Shown here in pieces: positions 45,567 to 57,200 of a stretch of DNA of 64,000 bases. The stretch spans positions 880,405 through 944,404 of the forward strand of contig JAJEKV010000173.1 of NCBI GenBank assembly GCA_021234155.1. The letters are read 5' to 3'. The translations under genes and the position numbers were made by a program. Every line of letters starts with the position of its first letter. Within the stretch, counting starts at the first letter, position 1. This DNA comes from Isoetes taiwanensis (taxonomy: Eukaryota; Streptophyta; Lycopodiopsida; Isoetales; Isoetaceae). Below the pieces are notes generated by a model that saw only the letters and a list, made by a program, of their open reading frames with translations, did not search any database and was not told the DNA's origin.

Positions 45567-46075
45567 ATATTGTCTTTGATGTTATGTGGAAGGGGAAGAG
45601 GGAGTCAATTCCTGTGTGGCAAAACAATCTGACTGGCCGGTTGATGGCGATAGCCAGATTCCCTTGCCACACAGGAAACCACGAGCTCTTCCCGTTCCAT
45701 AGCGTCAAGGAAAGCTCTGCTTTCATGAAATAGTTAGATTTCTTGCTTGAAATGTCGATTTCTTGCTCAAATTTAGCCACGGGAGTACATTTCTTTCTTA
45801 GATATACAACCATGGGAGAAGGTTTCCTGCTCTCTTGCTTAGTAGCAACAAAAATTCATCTTAGATCTGCCAAAGCCACAGGAGTAGATTCTTGAAAGAA
45901 TCCCCTGCTCTGGCGAAGATCTGGAGCACAGATAACATGTTGTAACAGGTCGTGACAGAATGGTGCAGCGACGTTTCATTCTGGGATAGAATGATCGCCA
46001 CATGGCAGTCCCTCATTGGGAGACAAACAAGAATGAAGACCCACTTTCCTTGACGTTATGTGGAAATGGCAAAAG
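45567..46075. repeat. Foldback-like repeat abutting the copia 5' LTR
   Basis: 45,567-45,626 (GATGTTATGTGGAAGGGGAAG) is inverted at 45,652-45,712 (CTTCCCGTTCCATAGCGTCAAGG), with a central match around CCTGTGTGGCAA. A third copy, GACGTTATGTGGAAATGGC, lies at about 46,052 in direct orientation and touches the first base of homology to the copia LTR. It probably truncated that LTR. Confidence 0.6.
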
Positions 46076-46825
46076 AATGAGAACAAAAGTTGAAAAACAG
46101 TTGAAAAATGCTGAGACAAAAGGATTAAGTTGTGGAAGTTAATTATCCTCTATAGTTATGTACCATAACAAGGTTATAGAGCAAAACAAGGCATTAGATA
46201 ACCTTGTCAATTTTAAGTTGAAGAACTAAGTGAGATCATATGGTGTTCATGTTGTAGATCATATATTAGGTCATTTATTTGATCTAAATGCATAAAGTTA
46301 ATCGATGGTTAAATCATTGAATTGGTATGGAGGAATATTCTAAGGATACCATCGATATGCTTGGAGCCATTTTTGGTTCAAATGAATCTCGGTCCAATAC
46401 AGTGATGGCAAGAGGATCTCATGATTTCGGCAACCAGCAAGCAGTCTGGCATGACCGCCAGACTACACAGATAAATCAATGAGAAGCATAGATCATTTGC
46501 ATTGGGTAGACACCAGAGTTTTCGTGTGAAGGCAAGGTAAGAATTTGATGGTTCAAAGCTGAATAAGTTCGAAGCTACAGTGTTATATTCAATCCCTTTT
46601 GAATAGTGTTGCTGGTATTTTATTCAATGGTTATGAATATTCGTTATATTGACTTTTAAGTGGTGGAAGTTAGCTTATTGCTTAGATATTGACTTAAGAA
46701 AGCTTTTTGAATATAAATGCTTAAACTACATGATCTTATTGATCATGAACTTCTTGTGTATCAAGCAAGGTAAGTTGTTCATAAAATGTATTGGTTTTAA
46801 CTTATTCTCTGATAATTTTCTTACA
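46076..46825 (+). repeat. Copia 5' LTR (5'-truncated)
   Basis: It ends TTACA at 46,825, one base before the PBS. The first ~115 bp align with the 3' LTR at 51,179-51,290 with a few substitutions. The expected start TGTTGAAG is missing. Confidence 0.75.
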
Positions 46826-46826
46826 T

Positions 46827-46838
46827 TGGTATCAGAGC
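46827..46838 (+). promoter_or_regulatory. Copia primer-binding site
   Basis: TGGTATCAGAGC is complementary to the 3' end of plant initiator tRNA-Met, one base after the LTR. Confidence 0.9.
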
Positions 46839-46906
46839 AAGGTTGAGATAAGATGGCAAGCAGATTTGGTGGAGGGCTATTAAATGCAATTGATGTGTTT
46901 AAAGGA

Positions 46907-46952
46907 AGGAAGGAAGGAAGGTATTTTTATCGTCCACGGAGACCAATCGGTC
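46907..46952 (-). mobile_element. 46-bp LINE A-family 3' tag in copia leader
   Basis: (GGAA)n followed by TATTTTTATCGTCCACGGAG and ACCAATCGGTC matches the extreme 3' end of LINE A (786-840). It is flanked by TTAAAGGA and TAAAAGGA, a possible imperfect target duplication. This is an extremely 5'-truncated insertion. Confidence 0.7.
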
Positions 46953-47121
46953 TAAAAGGAGAATCAAGGTTCCAAGTATGGAAGGAGAAGGTTAAACACG
47001 TTTTGCAAGTATTATAGGAGATTGTTGAACCAGGAGACAAAGGAGTTAGAAGCAGAATTCAGAAGTTGCTGCTAAAGGGAGTTCAAGCTCAGTAAATGGA
47101 GCAGATACTGAAGCAACCTCT

Positions 47122-48981
47122 GTGGAAAGAGGAGGGACTGTTGATGTTGCAAAAATAAGAGAAGCTCAGGGCATAATCATGAGTAAGGTAAACTCGAGCA
47201 TTGTTCTGAAAATAAGAGGGATGCATCCTAGTGAGATGTGGAGCTATATGCTTCTAAATTATGAGGAAAAAACATCCTCACAAATAGATGTGTTGGAAAA
47301 TGAATTAAGGAGATTAAGATTTCATGACAAGGATAATGTCAATGATTTTTTTCAAACATTTGATAATATTATTGCTGACTTAGAGAGGGCAGGGGTATTT
47401 TATACTCAACAACAACAGGTTTTGGCCATTTCAAGAGCAGTAACCAGTCTTGGGAATATAGCCATGTTCATTAGAACCTTGGCAAAAACAAGGATCGAGG
47501 CTGAGAGAATGCCTAAGACAGAAATAGAGCAGAATAAAGTAATGGAGGATGAAGAAGCCACACAAATCCTATTTGCAAGAGGAAAAGGCAGAGAAGAAAA
47601 GAAAAGGGGAAAATTTAATCCATGTTTTAATTGTAATCAGTATGGCCATTTGAAAGTAGACTATCCATCAATGACAAAAGAAATAAATTGTTATAACTGT
47701 GGAGGGAGGGGACACTTTGCATCAAATTGCTCCTCTCCTAAGGTATTCACAAAAGGAAAAGAGAAGGGAGCAAGGGGATATTCAGCAGCAAGGGGAAGAG
47801 GAAGGGGAAGGTTTAGAAATAATTCAAGTGCTGAGGCAAATGTAGCAGAAGAGGTCTTGCTTGAAGAAGTCACTGAAGCTGAAGAGGATGAGGTAAGAAT
47901 GCATAGAACTTTTATTGCTGCTCATGATAAATTTGATGATAATAATTTTTTGATTTTAGATAGTGGAGCAGAAAAATCCATTGCATGCAACTCAAAAATC
48001 CTAAAGGAAAAGAGGGGAAGTCAAGGTGGACACATTCAAGTTGAAAATGGTGAATTGCAAAGGATTGAAGATGTTGGAATTCTCGAACTATTTGACCTAA
48101 ATGGGAGAGTTGTAAACTTGCAGAATGTATTGTGTGTTCCCTGCTTAGTTAGAAATTTGATTTCTATATCCCAACTAGTTGATATGGGATTGAAAGTTGT
48201 GTTTGAAAGAACTCATTGTAAAATTTTTGATGGTAATGAATTAAAGTTTCTTGGAAGAAGAGTTGGCAACCTTTTTGGTATAAATTCTCGGTCAGTTGAA
48301 AGGGTTAACTTGACATTAGTTCCAAATATAGCAATGTGGCATGAAAGACTCGGACATACCAATGTGAAAAATATTGAATTCATGATAAAGCAGGGGCTAT
48401 TAGATTCAGCTGATAAAGAAACAGAAAATTACACATGCAGGGGATGTATGCTAGGAAAACATTCCAGATTACCATTTTCAAAAGCAAAGGGAAAAGCAAA
48501 TGAATTTCTAGAATCAATTCATACAGATCTTTGTGGTCCCTTAAATGTGAGAGGGATAACAGGAAAAAGGTATTTTATAACCTTTGTTGATGATTATAGC
48601 AGGAAAACAAGACTATATTGTCTGAGAACAAAAGACCAGGCATTTGAAGCATTTAAAAATTTTGCAGCAGAAGTAGAATGTGAAACTGGAAAAAGGATTA
48701 AGTGTGTGAGGTCTGATCGAGGGGGTGAATACATGTCAGGGAAATTTGTTAAATATTACCTTGACAAAGGTATAAAAAGGCAATATACATGTAGCCACAC
48801 ATCTCAACAAAATGGTGTGGCTGAGAGAAAGAACAAAACAATTTTAAATGCTACAAGGTCTATGCTAAAACATGCAGGTCTGCCTAACTTTCTTTGGGAG
48901 GAGGTGGTTAAGACTGTTGTGTTCATACAAAATGCTTTGCCATCAAAGAGTTTAGAAGGAAAAATTCCAGAATTTGTTTGA
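47122..48981 (+). pseudogene. Copia gag-protease-integrase polyprotein, 5' part
   Basis: A 619-residue open frame. The gag domain (UBN2-like, QIDVLENELRRLRFHDKDN) comes first. Two zinc knuckles follow: the first has lost its last Cys (CFNCNQYGHLKVDY), the second is intact (CYNCGGRGHFASNC). The protease has LILDSGAEKS. The GAG-pre-integrase HHCC region reads WHERLGHTNVKN...CRGCMLGKH. The integrase core has IHTDLCGP, VRSDRGGEY and NGVAERKNK, i.e. the D, D, E residues. The frame stops at 48,979 where a Trp would be expected, and a further 1-base loss at about 49,020 precedes the next segment. ATG 47,122 is simply the first in this frame; the true start was probably near 46,853, upstream of the LINE tag. 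Confidence 0.85.
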
Positions 48982-49064
48982 TCAGGAAAAACACAAAATT
49001 ATGAGATGTTCAGAGTTTTGGCTGTCTTGGATACACACATGTTCCTCAGGAACTTAGACTAAAA

Positions 49065-51027
49065 TTGGATGACAGGTACTTAGTAGGTTATGATATGCAC
49101 ACAAAGGGATATAGGATGTATGATCCTCTTAGAAGAAGAGTTTTAGTGAGCAAAGATGTAATCTTCGAAGAAAATATTTTATATAGACCTATAATTAAAG
49201 ATGAGGACTTAAGAGGGGAGGAAAAATCTAATGTTGATGACAAGGGGAATCCAAATTCCACAATAGAAGAAGAAAAGGTCCAGAATAATTATGATGATAT
49301 AGATTCTGATACTGATAGTGTAGAAGAAAATGAAAATGTGACAGGGGAAAGACATGAGCATGAACCAGTTGAAAATAGAGAAGCAAATAATCAGGGCAGG
49401 AAAAGGAAAACTGAAGGAGAAGGGTTGCAACAAGATATCAACATAGACATACAGAATTTTGGCAGAAAAGAAAATGGAAGAAGTAGTAGATTGCAAAGTA
49501 TCTTAAAGGAAAACACAGATGAAATACGTATAGTATTGGAATCAGGAACTCCAGAAACCTTTGAGGAGGCTGTTAACTCTTTTGACAGTGATAAAAGGAA
49601 GGAAGCAATGGCAGAGAATAGAATAGAATAGAATAGAATAGAATAGTTTTTTTAACGTCCATGGAAATGAGATCATTCGAAAGAACATCTACATATGAAC
49701 TAGTAGACTTACCAAAGGGGGGAAATGCAATAGGAAATAAATGGGTATTTAAACTGAAAGTAAATGCAGATGGCAGTCCAAAGCACAAAGCAAGACTAGT
49801 TGCACAAGGTTATTCACAAAAAAAGGGGGTGGATTTTGATGAAACTTATTCACCAATTGTTAAATTAGCAAGTATTGGGATGATAATTGCCATATCAAAT
49901 GCTTTGGATCTAGACTTACATCATATGGATGTTTGTACAGCTTTTCTTAATGCAGATTTGGAGGAAGAAGTTTACATGAGACAAGCCCAAGGCTTTGAAG
50001 TTGGAAAAGGAAAAGTATGGAGACTAAAGAAGGCGGTCTATGGCTTAAAGCAATCTCCAAGACAATGGTATTTTTGCATTGACAATTTTTTGAAAGAACA
50101 AAGCTTCACAAAGTAAAGAAAGAAGGAGATTTTTGCATAATGGCTATTTATATGGATGACTGCATATTGGCATCTAACAACACGAATTTTTTAAATAAGT
50201 GCAAGGAAATGCTCAAGAACAGATACAAGATGACAGATTTGGGAGAGTTATCTCAGTTTTTGGGTATTCAAGTCAAAAGAGACAGAGCAAACATGAAGAT
50301 ATCATTAAATCAAGGTAAGTACATAGATTCAATTTTGGAGAAATTTAATATGCAAGAATGCAATTCAGTAAGAACTCCAATCATTGCTGGGAGCAAATTG
50401 TCAAAGGAACTATGTCCCAAAAGTGAAGATGAAAAGGAGGAAATGAGCAAGGTGCCATATAGACAGTTAGTAGGGAGTTTTTAGTTCATTGCAAATAATA
50501 CAAGACCTGATATAGCCTTCATAGTAAATGTTTTAAGTAGGTACAACAATAATCCAGGGTATGAGCATTGGCTAGCAGCTAAAAAAGTTTTAAGATTTTT
50601 GAAGGGTACAAAAGACACAGGGATTGTCTATTGTTCAAAGGATCTGAGGTTGAAAAGTTACAGTGATGCAGATTGGTGTGGTGACCTAGATGAACGTAAA
50701 TCAACATCAGGTTATATTCTAATGCTAAGAGGAGCACCAGTTAGTTGGAGAAGCAAAAAACAATCATCAATAGCTCTGTCAACAGCAGAATTAGAGTATG
50801 CTTCAACAACTCTAGCCGCAAAAGAAATTATTTGGGCCAGAAGATTCTTAGATGAGTTAGAAATAAAGCAGGAAGAAAGCACAGAGTTATTTTGTGACAA
50901 TCAAAGTTGTATAGCTATGACAAAAAACCCTGTTTTACATGAAAGGACCAAACACATTGAAATGGAGATGCATTACATAAGAGATATGGTGAACAAGGGA
51001 TTTATCCAGCTGGTATGTAAATTCTGA
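49065..51027 (+). pseudogene. Copia integrase end, reverse transcriptase and RNase H, broken
   Basis: 49,065-49,631 holds the integrase C-terminus (YLVGYDMHTKGYRMYDP) and an acidic linker, ending in the RVT_2 start (FEEAVNSFDSDKRKEAMAEN). A (GAATA)n LINE-type tag interrupts at 49,615-49,663. RT resumes with STYELVDLPKGGNAIGNKWV, ARLVAQGYSQKKGVDFDETY, AVYGLKQSPRQW and, after a frameshift near 50,116, AIYMDDCILAS (YMDD catalytic box). RNase H (50,599-51,027) has SDADWCGDLDERKSTSGY and LSTAELEYAS. A stop at about 50,482 separates RT from RNase H. Inactive. Confidence 0.85.
49615..49663 (-). mobile_element. LINE-type 3' tag in copia RT
   Basis: (GAATA)n then GTTTTTTTAACGTCCATGG. The CGTCCAYGG end matches the LINE A-family terminus, but the tail repeat is GAATA in place of GGAA. 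It interrupts the RT frame between AMAEN and EMRSFER. Confidence 0.6.
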
Positions 51028-51124
51028 AGGACAACTTGCAGACATTATGACAAAAGCATTAGGTTGGAAAAGGTTTCAAAAATTATAAGTAGAAATGAGC
51101 TACAGAGATACCAAATTATGACAT

Positions 51125-51290
51125 GAAAGGGGAATGTTGAAGTTCATGTCATAATTTATGAAGAAAATACTGAATAATGAGAACAAAAGTTGAAAAACAG
51201 TTGAAAAATGCTGAGACAAAAGGATGAAGTTGTGGAAGTTAATTATCCTCTATAGTTATGTACCAAAATAAGGTTATAGAGCAGAACAAG
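51125..51290 (+). repeat. Copia polypurine tract and truncated 3' LTR
   Basis: GAAAGGGGAA (51,125-51,134) precedes the LTR start TGTTGAAGTTCATGTC at 51,135. LTR sequence runs to GCAGAACAAG at 51,290, where TGTGACG of the next element begins. In the 5' LTR the same point continues GGCATTAGATAACC. Confidence 0.85.
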
Positions 51291-52267
51291 TGTGACGTTC
51301 CAGCACAGTATACGGTCCCAGGACGTATACTGTACTGCCCCGTCACGCGTACACGCCATCCCGACTGACGTGTACGCCGACATATAGCCAAGTGGGTAGC
51401 CCTAGGGGGCAACTTGCTAGAAATGTGCATTGGCATTAATGTGCACATTTACCAATGTACACATTAATGTGGGCACACATTTCCATATGGACACCTTATG
51501 CCAAGTGGGCCATACCCATAGGTGCAATTAATGTGCACCTTTATTAATGTGCACACATTTCCATGTGGGCACATTTTGCCACCTAGCCATTAATGGCAAG
51601 TGGGCCCATTCCCAATTATCCCACATGCCAAAAGGGGATAATTGGAAACCCTAACCAACCCCCATGTCTATTTAGGAGGGGAAACCCTAACTTGCCCAAT
51701 TTCGTTTCTAGGGCTTTAGAACTCTGTTTTGGCTGCCTCAAGAGCCAAAACCGCATCCCAGACTCTGCCTGAGTGAACTGTACCCTTAGTTTCCCTTGAT
51801 TCGAGCGTTTCAGCAGGATGGTCGAGCTCAGGTCAGGAGGAGTCCCTCAAGGATCAGGTATTTAGGCAATTTAACAAGGGGACTTCACCTTTAACAACAC
51901 GTACAAACCACCTTCGTGACTGGTAGGGGTATTTTTTATTGGGTTAGGGGTCCGTTAACGGCCTGGTTGCCATACGAATTTTCCCACCTACCACCGTTTC
52001 CTGTACGGTAGAGGTGGTCGAGCGGGAGATGGCGCTCCCGTATGGATCCTTCTAGGGGTGTAGGGTGAAGACACAAGCTTCACAGGTGCACCATACAAGC
52101 TGCCTTGTAGCGTCTCCTTTCCTCCGTCTTCCAGGTATTCAATCCCTCCTCTGTACTTATTTTAGGTTAATCTCTATTTCTTTACATTAAATTCCTTTCG
52201 TAAGCTTTGTTTTTGCGGTCGCTTGCTTGCCCTTTAACGATCGGTGGTTGTTTTCCTTCAGGACAAA

Positions 52268-52932
52268 ATGAAGGCTTGGTATATGGATGATTCCACAGAG
52301 GATCCTCGCCTTCCTCATCATCTGGACCCTCCCCAGTACGTTTCTTTGGAGAAACTAGCTGGTAAGAAGTGGTTGTGTGTCTTGGAGTTGCTTTCATTCT
52401 ATTACCTTCTCTTCACATGCATTCCAATGATTGTATTGATTGTCACTGCAGAATTAGAGTTCTTTATTGGAAGCTAGATGCGGATAACTACTTAACTGAC
52501 CCAGCTTTGAAAAAAATACGAGAGGACAGAGGGTATAACTATGAGGTTAGATTCTAGAATTTTCTTTTTATGCTGGCAGATTTGATTTTAAGGAGACCAT
52601 ACAACTATGTTTGAAATATCATTTGACAGGCCTGTCAACAATCCAGCGCGAAGTTACCGAGCATATTTAGTTTGGCTTCTTAGAATTGTTTTCGTTTTAC
52701 ACATAGTTATTCCATGTAGTATAACAATGTTGTATTTTATTTCTTACTTTTTATAGGCTTCGTTGACATTCAAGGATAATTTTATGGCCTGAAGTTAAGG
52801 CATAATATTTGGCTGATTTTGCAGGATATAATAGATATAAGTCCAATTATCCTTCCAAATTTTGAGGTCAGAAAGAAGATCTTCTATGAAGAGCATGCAC
52901 ATGAAGATGAGGAAATCAGATATTGTCTGGAG
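52268..52932 (+). pseudogene. ARD: Acireductone dioxygenase, N-terminal exons, captured
   Basis: Exon 1 (52,268-52,361) encodes MKAWYMDDSTEDPRLPHHLD and EKLAG, ending at G|GTAAG. Exon 2 (52,452-52,545) encodes [20 protein letters not shown] then REDRGYNYE, but one base is missing at its start relative to the family (AATTAGAG), so the joined frame is broken. Exon 3 (52,825-52,932) encodes DIIDISPIILPNFEV and HAHEDEEIRYCLE, which keeps the two metal-binding His of HxHxDEE. The family enzyme (about 190 residues, cupin) works in the methionine salvage cycle; only about the first 105 residues are present. The sequence then runs directly into UBA5. A 5'-UTR intron acceptor (CCTTCAG) precedes the ATG. 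Confidence 0.85.
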
Positions 52933-52959
52933 GTGTTTAGAAAATATGTGTATGGTAAT

Positions 52960-53470
52960 TTCCCTTTTGAAGTCACAAAGGTGGTTGCAGCGAAACCGGC
53001 TTTGGCAGTGTTGCAGCGGAAATGCTTACTAGATGTGGCATTGGAAGGCTTCTTTTGTATGATTATGACACAATTGAGCTTGCAAATATGAACTGCCTAT
53101 TTTTCCAACCAGAGCAGGTATATACAAGACTTGATTTCACATTGTTCTTGTCATCTTGCATTTACAGGCTCCCTTTTCTTTCAGACATGAATGTCAAAGA
53201 CAGATGCTGCAGTTCAAACTCTAAAAAAATCAACCCAGATGTCACCCTAGAGGTTGGTGCTTGTTCTTTGCGTATCTGTTACTTCTGTTACTTCTCCAAT
53301 TGTGGGCTACAAAGAGTTTAAAGTTAAACTACTGCAGGGGTATAAAATTAATATTACGACTGTGGAAGGGTGGATTACGACATATTCCAGCATGCACTTG
53401 GTCTGGATATGATAATAACTGGTACGTTATAATCATCATAAGATGATCCATGATATTAGTCCACTGTGCT
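52960..53470 (+). pseudogene. UBA5: UBA5 (UFM1-activating E1) fragment, captured
   Basis: Immediately after the ARD segment, shifted frames read [20 protein letters not shown] then [16 protein letters not shown] (adenylation domain of UBA5). A GTATATAC donor follows. The next piece (about 53,185-53,252) gives KTDAAVQTL, then changes frame at a run of seven A to KINPDVTLE. Another (about 53,318-53,400) reads INITTVEG. UBA5 activates the ubiquitin-like modifier UFM1. Active-site and C-terminal parts are absent. With ARD exon 3 it forms a chimeric segment without any normal intron between the two genes. Confidence 0.75.
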
Positions 53471-53818
53471 AATACATGCTTATCTGTTGTTGCAGATTGC
53501 ATTATTGGGTCCACTGTTGCCCAATATGCATGAAGTCTAGTATTATTTTTGCTGCGGAATATACTGCTTCAAATAGCAAGGGAACATGCATACGAATATA
53601 CGAATGCATATTTTGTATAGTTATGAGCCATGTGAATGGCTGGTTTTTGTACCATCATACCATCATGTGATAGAAACTTATTATGTCTATCACAATTTTT
53701 GTACTCCTATCTAATATAATGAAATATGCGGCTTGGTCTAAGGACCTTAATATGTGCTTGCAATACTTTCATAGTTGAATGGAGATAGGTCTGATGTGTT
53801 TAATAAACGGATACCTTA

Positions 53819-54217
53819 TTGAATTATAGTGTATATATTCTAGAGGGACACATTATCCCCTCTGTATTGATTCATGTACTTTTTTGTTCATTATTAGCAT
53901 ATTTATATAGGCTGCTATATGACACTGATATTATGTTATCACAGGTGGATTGGCTGTCTAATAGAACGATTGTGCATTCCTCCAATGGGAGGAGGATACT
54001 CTACAATGGAAAAGGTGACACAAGGAAGAAAGTCAGGATACATTTTACTTTCCTGTCCAAAATGATGGATAGAATTAATATTCGACAATGTGTTAAGGAT
54101 TACATACTATTGAGACTTGGGGATTTTGGTGAGAAGATGATGGATGATACAGGATTTGGCTGGAAATATCCCATATGCCAACATTATAAACCATTGGCCA
54201 ACATTTCAACATTATAA
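53819..54217 (+). pseudogene. Unrecognised exon in the captured block
   Basis: From about 53,944, after an ATCACAG acceptor, the frame reads VDWLSNRTIVHSSNGRRILY then KKVRIHFTFLSKMMDRI and GDFGEKMMDDTGFGWKYP. It is protein-like and probably a third captured gene fragment. A small tandem duplication (CATTATAAACCATTGGCCAA, twice) ends it just before the LINE C tail. Confidence 0.35.
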
Positions 54218-54242
54218 ACCATTGGCCAACATTGGCTAATAA

Positions 54243-57200
54243 TTTTTTTTTTTTATTGAAGGCTTAGTATTTATATTAATGTAGATATATGTGTACATAT
54301 GAACATATGTATATACATATGTTTACAAAAAGTAACCGATTTGGGTAGGGTTGGTTATGAAGACCCTTCAACATAATATCTTAAGAAAATATTTAGGCCA
54401 GTAGTTTTAGGCCTGAACCTTTATCACAAAAGGATTTCAGCATATAAAAGACAGTAACAGTCTTCATTCCAAAAATCTCCTTTTCTTGGGCTCGCCCGCA
54501 TCGTGATCCTTTCTCCCCATTCCTTTGGTGGCCCTTATGAATAGACAGAATGGGCATTTGCATAAATGAGCTTTCCCCGGATTAAATCTTCCTTTCTTGT
54601 CTTTCGCCCCGCATAAAATATCCCTCTTTGCATCATAAGCTGTGTTACAAGCACAATTACAGTGACATACACCTTCATGTGCTATCGGGATCTCGACCCC
54701 AAACTGAGTTAGCCATAGCGCATTAGAGTGAAGGTCAATCCTTTTCCACTTCAGCTTCTTTACCAACACCAGAATGTTCCCTGCGAATTTCAAAATAAAG
54801 TTAGACAAGGATGAAAAGGTTTCAAATATGAATACCGAAAATCTCCTCAATCCAATTAATATCATATTTAGTTTGCTCAATGATAGCCTGAGGCCAAATA
54901 ATCTCCTCTTTGAAGATCAGGGAATTTCTTCCCTTCCACATCCTCCAAAGGAGAAGATAAATACGCCAATTTGATGGATTTTCAGGAAGAAATAAGTCCG
55001 TGGGGCTCATGGTCCTAAGATTGGGCATATTAAGCTCAGTCTCGGCTAACTCCAGAGTCCATTCGCCCATAGACGGTTTACAAAAGATGATTCTCGCGTC
55101 CCGATCCTGCATACATCGCACACAAATGTTAGAGTCTGCCATATTCATTCTCCATCTTTTCATATTTGTTGCAAGAGCCTTATGCCAAAGCTGCCACATA
55201 AAGGCTTTTACTTTTGGGTGAATTGGACACTTCCAAAGAAAGATGAGATTCCTTTTGATTCTCATGTGATCAGTATTCCATTTGATATGGATTGTTATAT
55301 CCTCGATCTCGCTCGTGAATTTATAAGCTCTTTTAACTTTGTATCCACTGAACCCATTTATGTGCCACGAATCTTCAGAATGGTGCCACTGACCACTAGC
55401 AAGTTTCTGTGTAATACTATTGAAAAGCATCTCAGACTCTTCCCCCAGATCCCTCAGAACGGAGGTATGATAGTCCAAATTATTAGTAATGTCCCTGATG
55501 AACACAATTCCCCTGTTAGTCCATTGTTTAGTTAGGGTAGGGAAATGAGAGGCTAAACAAGTATTAGGATCATCCAGAATAAGAGAAGGGCTCCAGAAAA
55601 TTGCTTGATCCCCGAAAGGCCCTCCTTCCAAGTGTACATGCCTTTAACCTCGATCCACGCCCTGATCCACTTCTTAATAATTTGAGGGATGGAATTTGGG
55701 ATGGTGAAGGGGAAGAAAATACTAAAGGGAAGGTGCATCTTAAGTCCCCTCCACCCAAAGGGATGGCATCTCCGATATAATGTTTGATCGAGCTTTGGCC
55801 CGGGGTGATGAATCGACCGCATGTGCTCAGAGAAGTATTTAGCACTAAAAGCGCTTGCTTGCTTTTCGATGTTAATAACCCCCAATCCTCCCCTACTTTT
55901 AGTTTTGCAACACTCCTTCATGGAGACGGAATCCAAGGATCTTCTGTTTGTACCCCCTGCAATGAATCTACCAATAATACTTTGCATTTTAGAATAGACC
56001 TTTTTAGGGGCCATAATAATAGATGACTGATAAACCTGAGAAGAGGAGATAACAGAGTTTGCAAGAATAGCCCTACCATTCTTAGAAAGAAATTTAGAGT
56101 TAAGAGAGTCCACCTTCCTGTAGAACTTGTCCAAGAGATCCCCCCACAGGTCACTTTCAGCTTCACTCTAATTGCATAGGGGATCCCCAAGATTTTGGTT
56201 TTGGTGGTAGGAGAGAGATACATACATCCGAGAGATAAAGCTGCTTGCTCCCCTTTAGTCTGATCCCTTGAAATCAGCTTTGTCTTGGTCGGGTTGATAT
56301 TGCATCCAGAGCATCTTCCAAAGTCTTCGAGGATCTGCTGTGTAGTTTGAATAGACTGGTTGTCCAGATTCATAAAAAGAAAGGTATCATCTGCAAAATG
56401 AACATTGAGAATATCTTCCATCTCTTGATTAGGGGGGAGTTTGAGCCCTTTAAGCCCATTAAGATTTCTAAGCTTCTGGAAATTACTATGCAGACCCTCC
56501 ATGACTATTAGAAATAAAAAAGGTGCCAGGGGGCAACCTTGTTTTACTCCTCTTTTTATGTCAAAGAAGGGACTGCATTCCCCATTGATTAGGACAGCTG
56601 ATCTTGAGTTTTTCAGAATCGCCATGAAAATAGAAATTACCTCTTCTGAGAATCCTAAACTCCGGCTACATTCCTGCAAAAATTTCCAACTTACTGTGTC
56701 GAAGGCTTTGGTGATGTCCAATTTCAGAAGCCCTATGTTTTGTTTAGTTTCCCTGGCCCAACTGATCCCTAGAGATGCTGCTGCAACATTGTCCAAGATG
56801 TATCTCCCTTTCAAGTAGGCACTTTGTGTCTTACTTATGATCTCATCAAGGATAGGCTTGACTCTAGCTGCAATTGAACCTGAAATAAGCTTATAGAGCA
56901 CATTGGATAGTGAGATAGGCCTATAATCAGAAAAAGAGATGGGCACGTCAATTTTAGGTATGAGAGCAATAAGGCTAGTATTGATCCTGCAGTCCAAACC
57001 TTTGGTTAGTAAGAATTCATTAGCAATGAAAACCACAAAATTACCCAAAAGCCCCCAAGCCTTCTTGAAGAATTCAGCAGGGAGGCCATCCGGACCCGGA
57101 GTTTTGCCATTTTCCATTTCATTTAGCACCTTAAAGATTTCCTCGTTGTTGAAAGGTCTAGACATGCTGTTGTTCATGGCGTTAGTAACTCTGGCCTGAA

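Larger units (their letters stand above)
46076..51290 (+). mobile_element. Ty1/copia LTR retrotransposon, decayed
   Basis: Homologous LTR sequence at 46,076 and 51,179 (GAGAACAAAAGTTGAAAAAC onward) flanks a PBS, gag-protease-integrase-RT-RNase H in copia order, and a polypurine tract. The 5' LTR lacks its first ~44 bp (replaced by the foldback repeat). The 3' LTR is cut after 155 bp by another LTR element at 51,291. The coding region has stops, frameshifts and two tiny LINE-tail insertions. Confidence 0.9.

Noticed and set aside
45539-45813. Two overlapping ORFs on opposite strands
   Set aside because: They arise from an inverted repeat and mirror each other.
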